Source of the DNA: CALLVF01 sp964632205 | GTDB lineage: Bacteria; Patescibacteriota; Microgenomatia; UBA1406; GWC2-37-13 | Length of the DNA stretch: 64,000 bases | Direction of reading: 5' to 3' | Assembly (NCBI GenBank): GCA_964632205.1 | Contig: CAZWBE010000002.1 | Coordinates: 1-64,000, forward strand | Shown here: piece after piece, positions 52,725 to 61,467 of the stretch | How positions within the stretch are numbered: the stretch's first letter is position 1 | Layout of the letters: each line of letters begins with the position of its first letter | Notes under the pieces: model-generated | Seen by the model: only the letters and a program-made list of their open reading frames with translations | Databases searched by the model: none | Told to the model about the DNA's origin: nothing | Program-made: the position numbers and the translations under genes

Positions 52725-54203
52725 TCAAACTTTCTCAGTTACTTTATATTCTATTCTCTTTCCCAATAAAATTCTAGTATGAGCATCAAGTGCTGGCAGA
52801 GCAGAAAAGAAAAATGAGACGATTGGTAATAAATACCATTGAATGATAAGAAAGGGAAGAAACTGTAATTTTGTTTTTTGATTAAGCTTTTGACGAAGTT
52901 TAATATCAAGATAAATGTAAAAAATTAACATTATTGAAGCAAAAGTAAGAATTAGGGCAGAAATTTTAGGAAGAAGAAAACCTAACACTGTTCGTTTAAA
53001 CACCGGATTAATAAGAGGTGGAATCGAGGCAGAAAGAGTTAGAATGAAAAAAGAAGTTGGCCATAAAAGATGATGTTCGGCGAGAAAGAAAATCTTTTTT
53101 AATTTTATAAAGGAAGGAATATGGGGGGTGATAAAAAATTTTTTAAGAGAATAACCAATATCACTTACTCCCCAAGCCCAACGTCTTTCTTGATCATATC
53201 TTCCCAATGATGTCTTTAAAAGGTTCCCTGAATATACTGCGTCTCCATTGACGATAGTGTAAAGAGGGATAGTGGCCACTTTTTCGCCAAATTTAAAAAA
53301 TGCCTGTAAGTATATATGCCAATCTTCCGGAATAATATCCACCTCCCAAAAATTAACTTGTTTCAAAAGCCAGAGATTGGTAGAATAGGTTGATATTTGG
53401 ATTAAATTTTCTTTATAGGTTAGAAAAGCAAGTCGGAGAATAGAGGAAAGAGTTGCTTGTATACGGACAAAAAAGGGGAGTTGCCAGAAATTATTATATA
53501 AAAGAACTGGCGCCCAATAAAAATGGTACCATCTTTCTTTATCCCGGATAAATTCATAGGTTAAATAGGAAAAATAATTAATTGGTAAATTACTATCAGC
53601 GTCACATATAGTAATAAGAGTCATTTTACTATCTAAGCCATTTTTTGCCACGTATCTATCAACAATTTTAGCGGCGTAAGTTTGATTACTCGCTTTTCCA
53701 GGTACTTCTTTAGAAGTTAATTGATGGTAGGTAATTAGAATATCTTTAAAAAATTTTTTATATTTCTTTTTCAAAATTTTTGCTTTGTCAATCGATTCTC
53801 TCTCTCGTTCTTCAAAGGCAAGGACTAAATAAATTTTTTTATATGGATAATCATTTTTTATGATACTTTTGATAGTTGATTCCAGTTTTGATAATGGTTC
53901 TTTATAATTCGGAATGATAATAAAGTGATTAATTTGGCGACTTTTTTTGATGCGAGCAAGCTTATTTTTATAATTAATTTTTCCATAAAAAAGGATTTTT
54001 CTATAAGAAAAAGCAGCTTGAATGGCTGTCTTGACTGATCGATAGAAAAAATATAGATCAAAAGCAATGATAAAATAGGCAACCACGGCTGGATGAAATG
54101 GGGAGAGCCAAAGAGGTAAAGTTATTAAAAGCCAGGAAAGAATCGGAATCGAGGAATAAAGTATTTGGTTAAAAAACTTTAACTTGATCAAATACTGATG
54201 CAT
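52725..54203 (-). CDS. Membrane glycosyltransferase family 2
   Basis: The 492-residue protein has two N-terminal helices (about 18-60), a GT-A domain with HFIIIPNYKEPLSKLESTI near 92-110 and the CDADSNLP metal-site motif (the DxD-like element), PEDWHIYLQA and RRWAWGVSDIGY (the QxxRW-type motif), then several C-terminal helices. This pattern fits processive or membrane-bound GT2 enzymes that synthesise a surface polysaccharide. A TATAAT box (54211-54216, read on the minus strand) ends 7 nt before the start. Confidence 0.87.
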   Translation of the reverse strand: MHQYLIKLKFFNQILYSSIPILSWLLITLPLWLSPFHPAVVAYFIIAFDLYFFYRSVKTAIQAAFSYRKILFYGKINYKNKLARIKKSRQINHFIIIPNYKEPLSKLESTIKSIIKNDYPYKKIYLVLAFEERERESIDKAKILKKKYKKFFKDILITYHQLTSKEVPGKASNQTYAAKIVDRYVAKNGLDSKMTLITICDADSNLPINYFSYLTYEFIRDKERWYHFYWAPVLLYNNFWQLPFFVRIQATLSSILRLAFLTYKENLIQISTYSTNLWLLKQVNFWEVDIIPEDWHIYLQAFFKFGEKVATIPLYTIVNGDAVYSGNLLKTSLGRYDQERRWAWGVSDIGYSLKKFFITPHIPSFIKLKKIFFLAEHHLLWPTSFFILTLSASIPPLINPVFKRTVLGFLLPKISALILTFASIMLIFYIYLDIKLRQKLNQKTKLQFLPFLIIQWYLLPIVSFFFSALPALDAHTRILLGKRIEYKVTEKV

Positions 54204-54404
54204 GTTTGATATTATACCTTAATAAAAGGAAGCTATAAAGCGTTATTTCCAATAGAAAAAAGATTAAGAGTTAGATTGATATCACGAAAGGTAATAATTT
54301 TATCAATAAAAATCATTATTAAGAACGATAATGATCGAATTTTTACGAAAATTTACAAGTAGTGTCAATACTTTTAAAAAGTTAAAATTAATCCTCTTTA
54401 TATC

Positions 54405-57353
54405 CTATTGCCAGGCTTCACAGATTATTTTAAAAGGACAAAAGTCACACCAAGGACCTACATTTGGTAAAAATTTATTTTGATGAATCTCAGAAACAAT
54501 TTCCTTGACCTTTGTTTTAACCTTTTCTATTTCTGTAAAGGTTTTTTTTAAGGAAATCTTTTTTGAGTCGGTTAAATAATAAAAGCTTAAAATTATTTTG
54601 TCTAGTTTTTTATTATATAAAGTTTTACTGTTGGCTGCTAAAGCATAAATTGACATTTGGAGATTCTTTTTAAGTTCATTTTCATCTGGTAATTTTCCGG
54701 TTTTATAATCAATGATTTCAATCTCTCCTTTTTCTTTAGCATCAATTCTGTCAATTTTGCCCCTAATAAAAATTTCATTATCGATTTTAATTTTAAAAAT
54801 TCTCTCAAGATCGATGATTTTTAGGTCAGGATGATGAAATTTTTTAAAAAAATTTATTAACATTATTTCGCCTTCTTTTTTCATCCGTCTTTCATGAGCG
54901 GCAGAAGTGTAGCCTACCGGAATCCATTGTTTTCTATATATTTCTAGTAGCTTTTTTTTGTCAATCCTTTTCTTATGTATAAATTCCTTATAAAATTTAT
55001 AAAGGGTTTTGTGAATAGTTTCGCCAAAAGAAACAGCAGCAGAGGGAAGAGTGGGTATCTTTAAAATAAATTGATATTTATATTGAAGCGGACAACGTTG
55101 GTATGTTTCCAATTGAGTATAGGAGAAATTAATTAGCTCGTTTTTTTTGATAAGGATTTTTGGTTTATCTTTTTTAAAATTCAGTATCGAAACTGGTGTT
55201 TTTTTTTCTTGTTTAAGGCGAAGATTTCTTTTTACAAAATTTTCTCCTAATACCTCAATAACAAAAGAAGAAATTTTTTGTTCCCGTTTCCCCTCGCCAT
55301 AAAAACGAGAAGCAGTTAAATATACTTTATTCATCGCCCGGGTTAAGCCGACATAAAAAAGTCTTCTTTCTTCTTGTTGATGATAATCACCAACCGGCAA
55401 AATTTCTTTTATTAATTCATCAGGAATTGGGATAGCTTCTTTTCGTTGATAAGTAGGAAATCTCCCGGCGGTAAGATTAACTAAAAAAACCACCGGAAAC
55501 TCCAATCCTTTAGCTGAATGAACTGTAAGGAGATTAACTGCATTGTAAGTCTCAATATCAGTTTGAGCAACAAGAGGAGATTCACCTAACTCAATACTCA
55601 TTTCTAGATAATCAACTACCGCAAAAACAGAAGCATCCTCATGTTCTGTCTCAAAAGTCTTTAATTTTTGGAAGAATTTTGAAATATTTAGGGCAATTTT
55701 TTCATCTTTTGCTGTTTTATAACTGACTAATTTGTTAAGGTATTTACTATCCTCTAAAAAATAATAAAGAATTTGACCCGCTGCCTCTTTTTTTACTAAT
55801 CTCAAATGACGTCTAATCATCAAATATATTTCCCGTAACTTTTCTCGCGTTTCTTTTTTTAAAAAAGGCAAATACATCTTATAAATTTCAAATTCACCTT
55901 GATAAAATTCTTTATAAAAGAAAGAAAGATAAACTTCTATTGTTTGAAAAAGAGAAAGATTAATTTTTCGGGAAGTTGAAAGAAGTAGGATCAAATCGAG
56001 ACTGTCAATACTGAAAATATCCATCGATAAGACTCTAAAAAGAGAGACAGAATCTTCGGGGTTATAAAGAACTTTAAGATAGGCGATTAGATCTTTAACT
56101 TCACTTTGTTTAAAAAGCATGCCAGGGCCTAAAAATTGATAGGGAATACCTTTTCTTATAAGCTGATGAATAAAAGGTTCAATATGATTATTAGCTCGAG
56201 CTAATATCGCAAAATCTGAAAATTTAAAAAATTTTTTCAACCTAATAATTTGCTTACAAACGAATTCTGCTTCTTCTTCAACTGTTTGGGCTAGATAAAA
56301 CTTGATTGCTCCCTTTACATCTTTTTTTTGAGCAATTAGATTTTTAGATATTCCCAGTTTGGCTTCAAGAGTGTCCGGATCATTATGTCTGATTAATTTA
56401 TAAGCGGCATTAAGTATAGTTTGTGGTGACCGATAATTTTTACGCAGAGTAATTTGTTTAGCCTTTGGGTAATCGGACATAAAAGTAAGGATATTTGATA
56501 CCGAGGCACCGCGAAATTTATAAATACTTTGGGAATCATCTCCAACTACGGTTAATTTGGGGTTGTTTTTGTACGGACAGAGAAGCTTAATCAATTGATA
56601 TTGAACAATATTGGTATCTTGAAATTCATCAATTAAAACATATCTAAACTGGTGCTGATACTTTTTGAGAATATTTGGGCGTTGACGAAAAAGTTTTACC
56701 AGATAAAAAACTAGGTCGGCAAAATCAAATACTCCATTCTTGATTTTTAATGTTTGATAGGTTTGATAAGCTTGGGCTAGCTCGAGATATTTTTCTATTT
56801 CAATCTTTTCTTCCGTCTTTCTGACTTTTACCCTCTTTTTTTGATTAGTTTTACTCGGTGAATTTTGGCTTTTAGCCCATTGAAGATAATCATCGGGTGA
56901 TATATCCTCGTCTCTTAATCGAGAAAAGTGTTGGAGTAATGCCTCTAAAAATTTGTGGGGATTGCCTAGTGGTTGAAAGTAGCGAAGGTTAAATAAAAAT
57001 AAATTTTTCTTTAAAAAAATAATAGTTTCAGCTTGATTCATTAATTTAAATGCCGGAGTAATACCAATAGCGGGCGCTTCCTCTTTTAAAATCTGGTCGG
57101 CAAAGGAATGAAAGGTGGTAATCCACATTTGAAAATAACCGTAGGGTAAAGCCTGATCTATTCGTTCTTGCATTTCGTTGGCAGCCTTATCAGTGAAAGT
57201 CAAAGCTAAAATTTCCTCAGGTTTTGCCAACTTTTGGCTGATAAGATATTTTACTTTTTCAACAATGACACTTGTTTTTCCTGTACCGGCGCCGGCAATG
57301 ATAAGAAGGGGTCCTTGATTATACTCAACCGCTTGTTTTTGCTCTTGATTCAT
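54405..57353 (-). CDS. UvrD/PcrA-like helicase with C-terminal Fe-S PD-(D/E)XK nuclease domain
   Basis: The first 690 residues are superfamily I helicase: Walker A IIAGAGTGKTSV near 19-30, YVLIDEFQDTN, DDSQSIYKFRGA and the VHSAKGLEFPVVF motif. The last 240 residues form a nuclease like those of AddB/Cas4: FSYTQLETYQRCP, GKIDRIDAKEKGEIEIIDYKTG, and WCDFCPFKIIC, giving the C...CxxC-x5-C pattern of an Fe-S nuclease. This suggests an AddA-like end-processing enzyme. The ATG at 57353 follows an extended -10 (TGATAAAAT, box 57360-57365) by 6 nt; an earlier in-frame TTG at 57359 is less likely. Confidence 0.93.
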   Translation of the reverse strand: MNQEQKQAVEYNQGPLLIIAGAGTGKTSVIVEKVKYLISQKLAKPEEILALTFTDKAANEMQERIDQALPYGYFQMWITTFHSFADQILKEEAPAIGITPAFKLMNQAETIIFLKKNLFLFNLRYFQPLGNPHKFLEALLQHFSRLRDEDISPDDYLQWAKSQNSPSKTNQKKRVKVRKTEEKIEIEKYLELAQAYQTYQTLKIKNGVFDFADLVFYLVKLFRQRPNILKKYQHQFRYVLIDEFQDTNIVQYQLIKLLCPYKNNPKLTVVGDDSQSIYKFRGASVSNILTFMSDYPKAKQITLRKNYRSPQTILNAAYKLIRHNDPDTLEAKLGISKNLIAQKKDVKGAIKFYLAQTVEEEAEFVCKQIIRLKKFFKFSDFAILARANNHIEPFIHQLIRKGIPYQFLGPGMLFKQSEVKDLIAYLKVLYNPEDSVSLFRVLSMDIFSIDSLDLILLLSTSRKINLSLFQTIEVYLSFFYKEFYQGEFEIYKMYLPFLKKETREKLREIYLMIRRHLRLVKKEAAGQILYYFLEDSKYLNKLVSYKTAKDEKIALNISKFFQKLKTFETEHEDASVFAVVDYLEMSIELGESPLVAQTDIETYNAVNLLTVHSAKGLEFPVVFLVNLTAGRFPTYQRKEAIPIPDELIKEILPVGDYHQQEERRLFYVGLTRAMNKVYLTASRFYGEGKREQKISSFVIEVLGENFVKRNLRLKQEKKTPVSILNFKKDKPKILIKKNELINFSYTQLETYQRCPLQYKYQFILKIPTLPSAAVSFGETIHKTLYKFYKEFIHKKRIDKKKLLEIYRKQWIPVGYTSAAHERRMKKEGEIMLINFFKKFHHPDLKIIDLERIFKIKIDNEIFIRGKIDRIDAKEKGEIEIIDYKTGKLPDENELKKNLQMSIYALAANSKTLYNKKLDKIILSFYYLTDSKKISLKKTFTEIEKVKTKVKEIVSEIHQNKFLPNVGPWCDFCPFKIICEAWQ

Positions 57354-57365
57354 GTTCAAATTTTA

Positions 57366-58268
57366 TCATTTACCGGCGGTGATTTTTTTATGGGCGGGAA
57401 TGTGGCTGTGGTAAACACCGGCTAAAGTAAAAATAGAAAGAAGGATTAAGAAGGAAATAGGCAAAAGAACTTCAACAAAAGGAAAAAAGACTACTAGATT
57501 TATTGCCGGTTTTAAAGTGATGATAAGATAATCTAATACTAAGGGAAAAGTGGCAGCATGAAGACCAATTTGAAAAGTTTTTTTAAAATGGACCCTTTTT
57601 TTAAAAATTAATCTATAAGTACCAAGAGCAATAAAAGAAGCTAAAATTAGATAAAATAAACTTATTAAAAAAGAAAGCAACAAAGTAGTAACAATAACAA
57701 AAACACTTAATGATAAATAAAATAAAAGAAAATATCTGGTTAATTTCTTAATAGCAATGGCAATTTGTGAAATTTCTTGTTTGCTAATTTTTTTGTCAGA
57801 GAAACTCCTTAACGGAATGATAAGATTTTTTTGGCTTTTTTTTAATAAATTTGAATTTAAAACTAATTCTCTTGAAGTTAATAATAAAATTGAGTTATAT
57901 GTTTTTATTTTGTGTGATTCAGCGGTTTCATCAAAAACAAACAAAACTCTTTTTTTATTTTCATAATTCAACCATAAAAAATATGGCCGATTGTAATTTC
58001 CAATCGCCGCTCCATTTTTGAATGTAATTACTAAATCATCAGGATAATACTCCAAGCTATGTCTAAGAGAATTCATTAACGTAAATATTTTTTTTGGATT
58101 AAATTGAAGTCCTAATGTTAAGAGAAATATTATATTGAGTAGAATAATCAGATAAAAAAAATATTTTAGAGAAAGGATGAATGAGAAGTGTAAAATTTTT
58201 TGGTAATAACGAGGAGTAGGAAAAAGACTATTTTGAAAAACTTCAAAAAAGGTCTTGACTTTTCTCAT
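57366..58268 (-). CDS. DUF1189-like membrane protein
   Basis: The protein has a short cytoplasmic start (VFQNSLFPTPRYYQK), one membrane helix, a soluble extracytoplasmic domain (about 45-165) and four helices at the C-terminus. This is the layout and N-terminal wording of DUF1189, a Gram-positive family of unknown function. The frame is open to 58307, but I start at the ATG at 58268 because the earlier residues would cover the tuf promoter and are unlike the family. It lies 12 bp from the helicase gene, same strand. Confidence 0.75.
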   Translation of the reverse strand: MRKVKTFFEVFQNSLFPTPRYYQKILHFSFILSLKYFFYLIILLNIIFLLTLGLQFNPKKIFTLMNSLRHSLEYYPDDLVITFKNGAAIGNYNRPYFLWLNYENKKRVLFVFDETAESHKIKTYNSILLLTSRELVLNSNLLKKSQKNLIIPLRSFSDKKISKQEISQIAIAIKKLTRYFLLFYLSLSVFVIVTTLLLSFLISLFYLILASFIALGTYRLIFKKRVHFKKTFQIGLHAATFPLVLDYLIITLKPAINLVVFFPFVEVLLPISFLILLSIFTLAGVYHSHIPAHKKITAGK

Positions 58269-58283
58269 TTTAGGATTTATGAT
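58255..58283 (+). promoter_or_regulatory. Strong sigma70-type promoter of tuf
   Basis: TTGACT (58255-58260), a 17-bp spacer and TATGAT (58278-58283) give a near-consensus promoter. Transcription should start near 58290, leaving a leader of about 100 nt before tuf. The -35 and spacer overlap the 5' end of the divergent DUF1189-like gene, so its transcription and tuf transcription may interfere. Confidence 0.85.
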
Positions 58284-58391
58284 AGTATTGTAGAAATTAA
58301 AAGTCAAGCGAAAGTTGCCTTTAGCAGGGGATTCTTCGCTTCAATTTTTTATTTTTTTAATTCAAGTTATAAATTATATACATTTTTAATT

Positions 58392-59576
58392 ATGGCAGAA
58401 GGCGTATTTCAAAGAACCAAACCCCATTTAAATATTGGTACTATTGGCCATGTCGATCATGGAAAAACTACGCTAACTTCAGCAATACATTATGTTTTAT
58501 CAAAAAAAGGCTTAGCAAAATTTTTAAAGTACGAGGAAATAGATAAAGCTCCTGAAGAGAGGGCGCGAGGAGTAACAATCAATCTTCACCACAGTGAGTA
58601 TGAGACACAAAAAAGACATTATGCTCACATTGATGCTCCTGGTCACGCCGATTACATTAAAAATATGATAACCGGAGCGGCCCAAATGGATGGGGCGATT
58701 CTCGTTGTTTCTGCCCCCGATGGACCAATGCCTCAGACGCGGGAACATATTTTATTAGCTCGTCAAGTTAATGTTCCCGCCATTGTTGTTTTCTTAAACA
58801 AAGTGGATATGGTAACGGATAAAGAGATTCTTGACTTAGTTGAGATGGAAGTACGCGATCTTTTAAAGAAATATGGTTTCCCGGGTGACAAAGTGCCCGT
58901 AATTAGAGGAAGCGCCACCAAAGCATTAGCTGATGATCCGGAAGCTGTTAAAGCAATCGAAGATTTAATTGCGGCGGTAGATGAATATATTCCTGAGCCG
59001 GTGAGAGCGATTGACAAACCCTTTCTTATGCCAATCGAAGATGTTTTTACTATTTCAGGAAGAGGAACGGTTGTTACCGGACGAGTAGAAAGAGGGATAA
59101 TTAAGATTAACGAAGAGGTAGAAATAGTTGGTTTAAAAGAGACGAAAAGAACCGTCGTTACCGGAATTGAGATGTTTAGGAAAACTCTTGATGAAGCTCG
59201 AGCAGGAGATAATGTTGGTTTACTTCTTCGCGGAATTGAGAAAGATGATGTTCAACGAGGTCAAGTAGTTGCTAAACCGGCAACGATAACTCCCCATACA
59301 GAATTTGAGGCAGAGATTTATGTTTTAACCAAAGAGGAAGGTGGGCGCCATACGCCATTTTTCAATGGTTATCGTCCTCAATTTTATATCAGAACAACTG
59401 ATGTAACGGGAGAAATTACTCTTCCGGCAGGGGTAGAGATGGTTATGCCGGGCGATAATGTTAAAATTACTGGGAAATTAATTTATCCGGTAGCTATGGA
59501 GGAAGGATTGAAATTTGCTATCCGGGAAGGCGGTCATACGGTTGGTGCTGGCGTAGCAACTAAAATCTTGAAGTAA
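58392..59576 (+). CDS. tuf: Elongation factor Tu
   Basis: The 394-residue GTPase has GHVDHGKTTLT (17-27), DAPGHADYIKNMITGAAQ, and FLNKVDM, then domains II and III ending in the GHTVGAGVATKIL C-terminus. The reading frame is open upstream to 58200, but the 64 extra residues are not part of EF-Tu and the tuf promoter lies inside them, so the start is 58392. EF-Tu delivers aminoacyl-tRNA to the ribosome. rpsJ follows after 23 bp. fusA, rpsG and rpsL are not upstream; a repair helicase and membrane gene take that place. Confidence 0.98.
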   Translation: MAEGVFQRTKPHLNIGTIGHVDHGKTTLTSAIHYVLSKKGLAKFLKYEEIDKAPEERARGVTINLHHSEYETQKRHYAHIDAPGHADYIKNMITGAAQMDGAILVVSAPDGPMPQTREHILLARQVNVPAIVVFLNKVDMVTDKEILDLVEMEVRDLLKKYGFPGDKVPVIRGSATKALADDPEAVKAIEDLIAAVDEYIPEPVRAIDKPFLMPIEDVFTISGRGTVVTGRVERGIIKINEEVEIVGLKETKRTVVTGIEMFRKTLDEARAGDNVGLLLRGIEKDDVQRGQVVAKPATITPHTEFEAEIYVLTKEEGGRHTPFFNGYRPQFYIRTTDVTGEITLPAGVEMVMPGDNVKITGKLIYPVAMEEGLKFAIREGGHTVGAGVATKILK

Positions 59577-59599
59577 TTTAATTATGTTCGCACTTTAAT

Positions 59600-59908
59600 A
59601 TGCCGAAAGGAAAAATTAGGATTAGATTAAAGTCATATGATCACCGGTTGATTGATGATACTTGTCAAAAAATAGTTGATACCGCGATAAGGACTGGGGC
59701 TTCTATAATTGGCCCAATCCCCTTGCCGACTAAAAAAGAAGTCTATGTAGTTAACAAATCTCCTTTTATTGATAAAGACGCGCGAGAGCATTTTGGTCTA
59801 AAAATTCAAAAACGACTGATTGATTTAATTAACCCTACAAATCAGACAATTGACTCCCTTATGCATCTTGAATTACCGGCCGGTGTTGAAGTTGAGGTAA
59901 AAATGTAA
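59600..59908 (+). CDS. rpsJ: 30S ribosomal protein S10
   Basis: The 102-residue protein has the S10 motifs (KIRIRLKSYDHRLIDDTCQK; GPIPLPTKKEVYVVNKSPFI; HFGLKIQKRLIDLI). It is the first gene of the S10 cluster by position but is cotranscribed with tuf and separated from rplC by a promoter and attenuator-like leader. S10 binds the 30S head. Confidence 0.97.
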   Translation: MPKGKIRIRLKSYDHRLIDDTCQKIVDTAIRTGASIIGPIPLPTKKEVYVVNKSPFIDKDAREHFGLKIQKRLIDLINPTNQTIDSLMHLELPAGVEVEVKM

Positions 59909-59923
59909 TTTTTTAAATTCCAT

Positions 59924-59952
59924 TTGACCTGAATCAATTATTGATATATAAT
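59924..59952 (+). promoter_or_regulatory. Near-consensus promoter of the rplC (S10 operon) transcription unit
   Basis: TTGACC (59924-59929), a 17-bp spacer and a perfect TATAAT (59947-59952) give one of the strongest promoters in the window. It starts transcription about 86 nt before the rplC start codon, so the transcript has a real leader, which carries the attenuator described next. Confidence 0.9.
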
Positions 59953-59966
59953 ATTCCTTAAATGAT

Positions 59967-60044
59967 TTATTTCTTGGTTCGCGAAAAGAAATAATTTTTC
60001 CGGATTGGAGAGTTTTAAGACCCCAATCTGGGGTCTTTTTTATT
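59967..60044 (+). promoter_or_regulatory. Candidate transcription attenuator in the rplC leader
   Basis: The leader folds first into a perfect 9-bp stem (TTATTTCTT 59967-59975 with AAGAAATAA 59986-59994), loop GGTTCGCGAA. Then CCGGATTGG (60000-60008) can pair at all nine positions (one G-U) with CCAATCTGG (60023-60031). This pairing is mutually exclusive with the terminator stem AAGACCCC/GGGGTCTT (60017-60024 and 60030-60037) followed by a U-run. That is the classical antiterminator/terminator pair. The ligand is unknown; a ribosomal protein of the operon, as with E. coli L4, is plausible. Confidence 0.75.
60017..60041 (+). terminator. Intrinsic terminator hairpin directly before rplC
   Basis: AAGACCCC, loop AATCT, GGGGTCTT and a run of T residues end 4 nt before the rplC ATG. 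Downstream of the near-consensus promoter at 59924-59952, it cannot simply end tuf-rpsJ; it must be bypassed for S10-operon expression, so it is most likely regulated. Confidence 0.85.
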
Positions 60045-60719
60045 ATGTCAGTAATCCTTGGAGAAAAATCAGAGCAATCACAAGCATTTAATGAAAAAGG
60101 AGAAAGAATTCCTATTACTTTTATTAAAACATCTCCTTGTTATCTTATTGGTATTAAAGAGCCACAACTCCACGGTTACTTTGCCGTTAAGCTTGGGTTT
60201 GGTCTGGTTAAGAGAATTAAAAAAACAATTTATGGCGAAATAACAAAGGCGGGGATAAAAACCCCGCTTCGTTTTTTTAAAGAAATTAGACTGGAAAAAT
60301 TTGGTGACCGTATAAAAATAATTAAAGAGGAAAAAAAACCAGTTTTATTAGTTGGCGATAAAAAACTTTTTGTTGGGCAAGAGCTTTCTCCAAGTATCTT
60401 ATTTCAGAAGGGCGACTTAGTTAATATTTCGGGAATTACAAAGGGTAAAGGTTTTCAAGGGGTAGTTAAAAGACATGGTTTTGCTGGTGGTCCTCGGACT
60501 CATGGACAATCTGATAGAGAACGGGCTCCTGGTTCTATTGGTCAGACAACTACTCCAGGGCGAGTTTACAAAGGAAAAAGAATGGCCGGTAGAATGGGAG
60601 GGAAGAGAGTTACGGTAAAGAATTTAGAGGTAGTTGAAGTTAGGGAAAACGGTTTGCTTATAAAAGGATTAATTCCTGGACCAAGAGGTGGCTTTTTAGA
60701 AGTTAGAAGTTCAAAGTAA
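60045..60719 (+). CDS. rplC: 50S ribosomal protein L3
   Basis: The 224-residue protein has the L3 features GISKGKGFQG (here GITKGKGFQGVVKRHGFAGG), the SDRERAPGSIGQTTTPGRVY loop and GRMGGKRVTVKNLEVV. L3 initiates 50S assembly. Its start codon lies 4 nt after the terminator U-run of the leader, and its expression is expected to depend on read-through. Confidence 0.97.
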   Translation: MSVILGEKSEQSQAFNEKGERIPITFIKTSPCYLIGIKEPQLHGYFAVKLGFGLVKRIKKTIYGEITKAGIKTPLRFFKEIRLEKFGDRIKIIKEEKKPVLLVGDKKLFVGQELSPSILFQKGDLVNISGITKGKGFQGVVKRHGFAGGPRTHGQSDRERAPGSIGQTTTPGRVYKGKRMAGRMGGKRVTVKNLEVVEVRENGLLIKGLIPGPRGGFLEVRSSK

Positions 60720-60750
60720 AAAATTAAAAATTGAGATTAAAAATTTAACT

Positions 60751-61467
60751 ATGAGAGAAAAGACTAAGAAAACGGAGCAAGTAAATGATAAGAAAGTGGA
60801 AAAATTAATCAAAAAAACTTCTCCCTTTGAAGTTCCAGTTTATAACTTAAGTGGTAAAGAGGAGAAAAGAGTTCTCTTATCTAAAGATATTTTCTCAGTG
60901 ACGGCTCATCCTAAATTAATTGCTCAGGCTATTCGGGTATATTTAGCAAACCGAAGACAGAACACGGTTTCAACCAAAACGAGAGCAGAGGTATCCGGAT
61001 CGACGAAAAAAATATATCGACAAAAAGGTACAGGAAGAGCTCGTCATGGAGACATAAAAGCGCCTATTTTTGTTGGAGGAGGAGTAGTTGGTGGTCCTAA
61101 ACCAAAAGATCAACGCCTTTCTTTAACAAAAAAACAAAAACGCAAAGCTCTTTTTGCCGCTTTAACCTTGAAGTTAAAAGAAAATAATCTTTTTGTCCTT
61201 TCTTCTGATGTTTTAAAAATTACTCCCAAGACGAAAATTATGATTAAATTTTTAGAAACTCTTAAATTTTACTCTCAAAAAATATTATTTGTTTTTCTCA
61301 AAATCGAAAGAAACAATTTTATTTTAGCTTCACGAAATATTCCTAAAGTTTCTTTTGTTGAGGTTAAATCTTTAAATGCATACCAAATTCTAAACCACGA
61401 CAAAATTGTTTTTTTTGAAGAGTCATTATCCGTTTTACAAAAAAATTTTTTGAGAGATGAAAATTAA
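60751..61467 (+). CDS. rplD: 50S ribosomal protein L4
   Basis: The 238-residue protein has VAHPKLIAQAIRVYLANRRQ (here TAHPKLIAQAIRVY), the RGSxKKxxRQKGTGRARHGD loop and the C-terminal domain. The N-terminal 25 residues are an unusual, charged extension (MREKTKKTEQVNDKKVEKL). L4 lines the exit tunnel; in E. coli it also represses its own operon. It overlaps rplW by 11 bp. Confidence 0.96.
   Translation: MREKTKKTEQVNDKKVEKLIKKTSPFEVPVYNLSGKEEKRVLLSKDIFSVTAHPKLIAQAIRVYLANRRQNTVSTKTRAEVSGSTKKIYRQKGTGRARHGDIKAPIFVGGGVVGGPKPKDQRLSLTKKQKRKALFAALTLKLKENNLFVLSSDVLKITPKTKIMIKFLETLKFYSQKILFVFLKIERNNFILASRNIPKVSFVEVKSLNAYQILNHDKIVFFEESLSVLQKNFLRDEN

Noticed and set aside
58200..58391. 64-residue N-terminal extension of EF-Tu
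   Set aside because: EF-Tu begins at MAEGVFQRTKPH; the extension covers the tuf promoter and leader.
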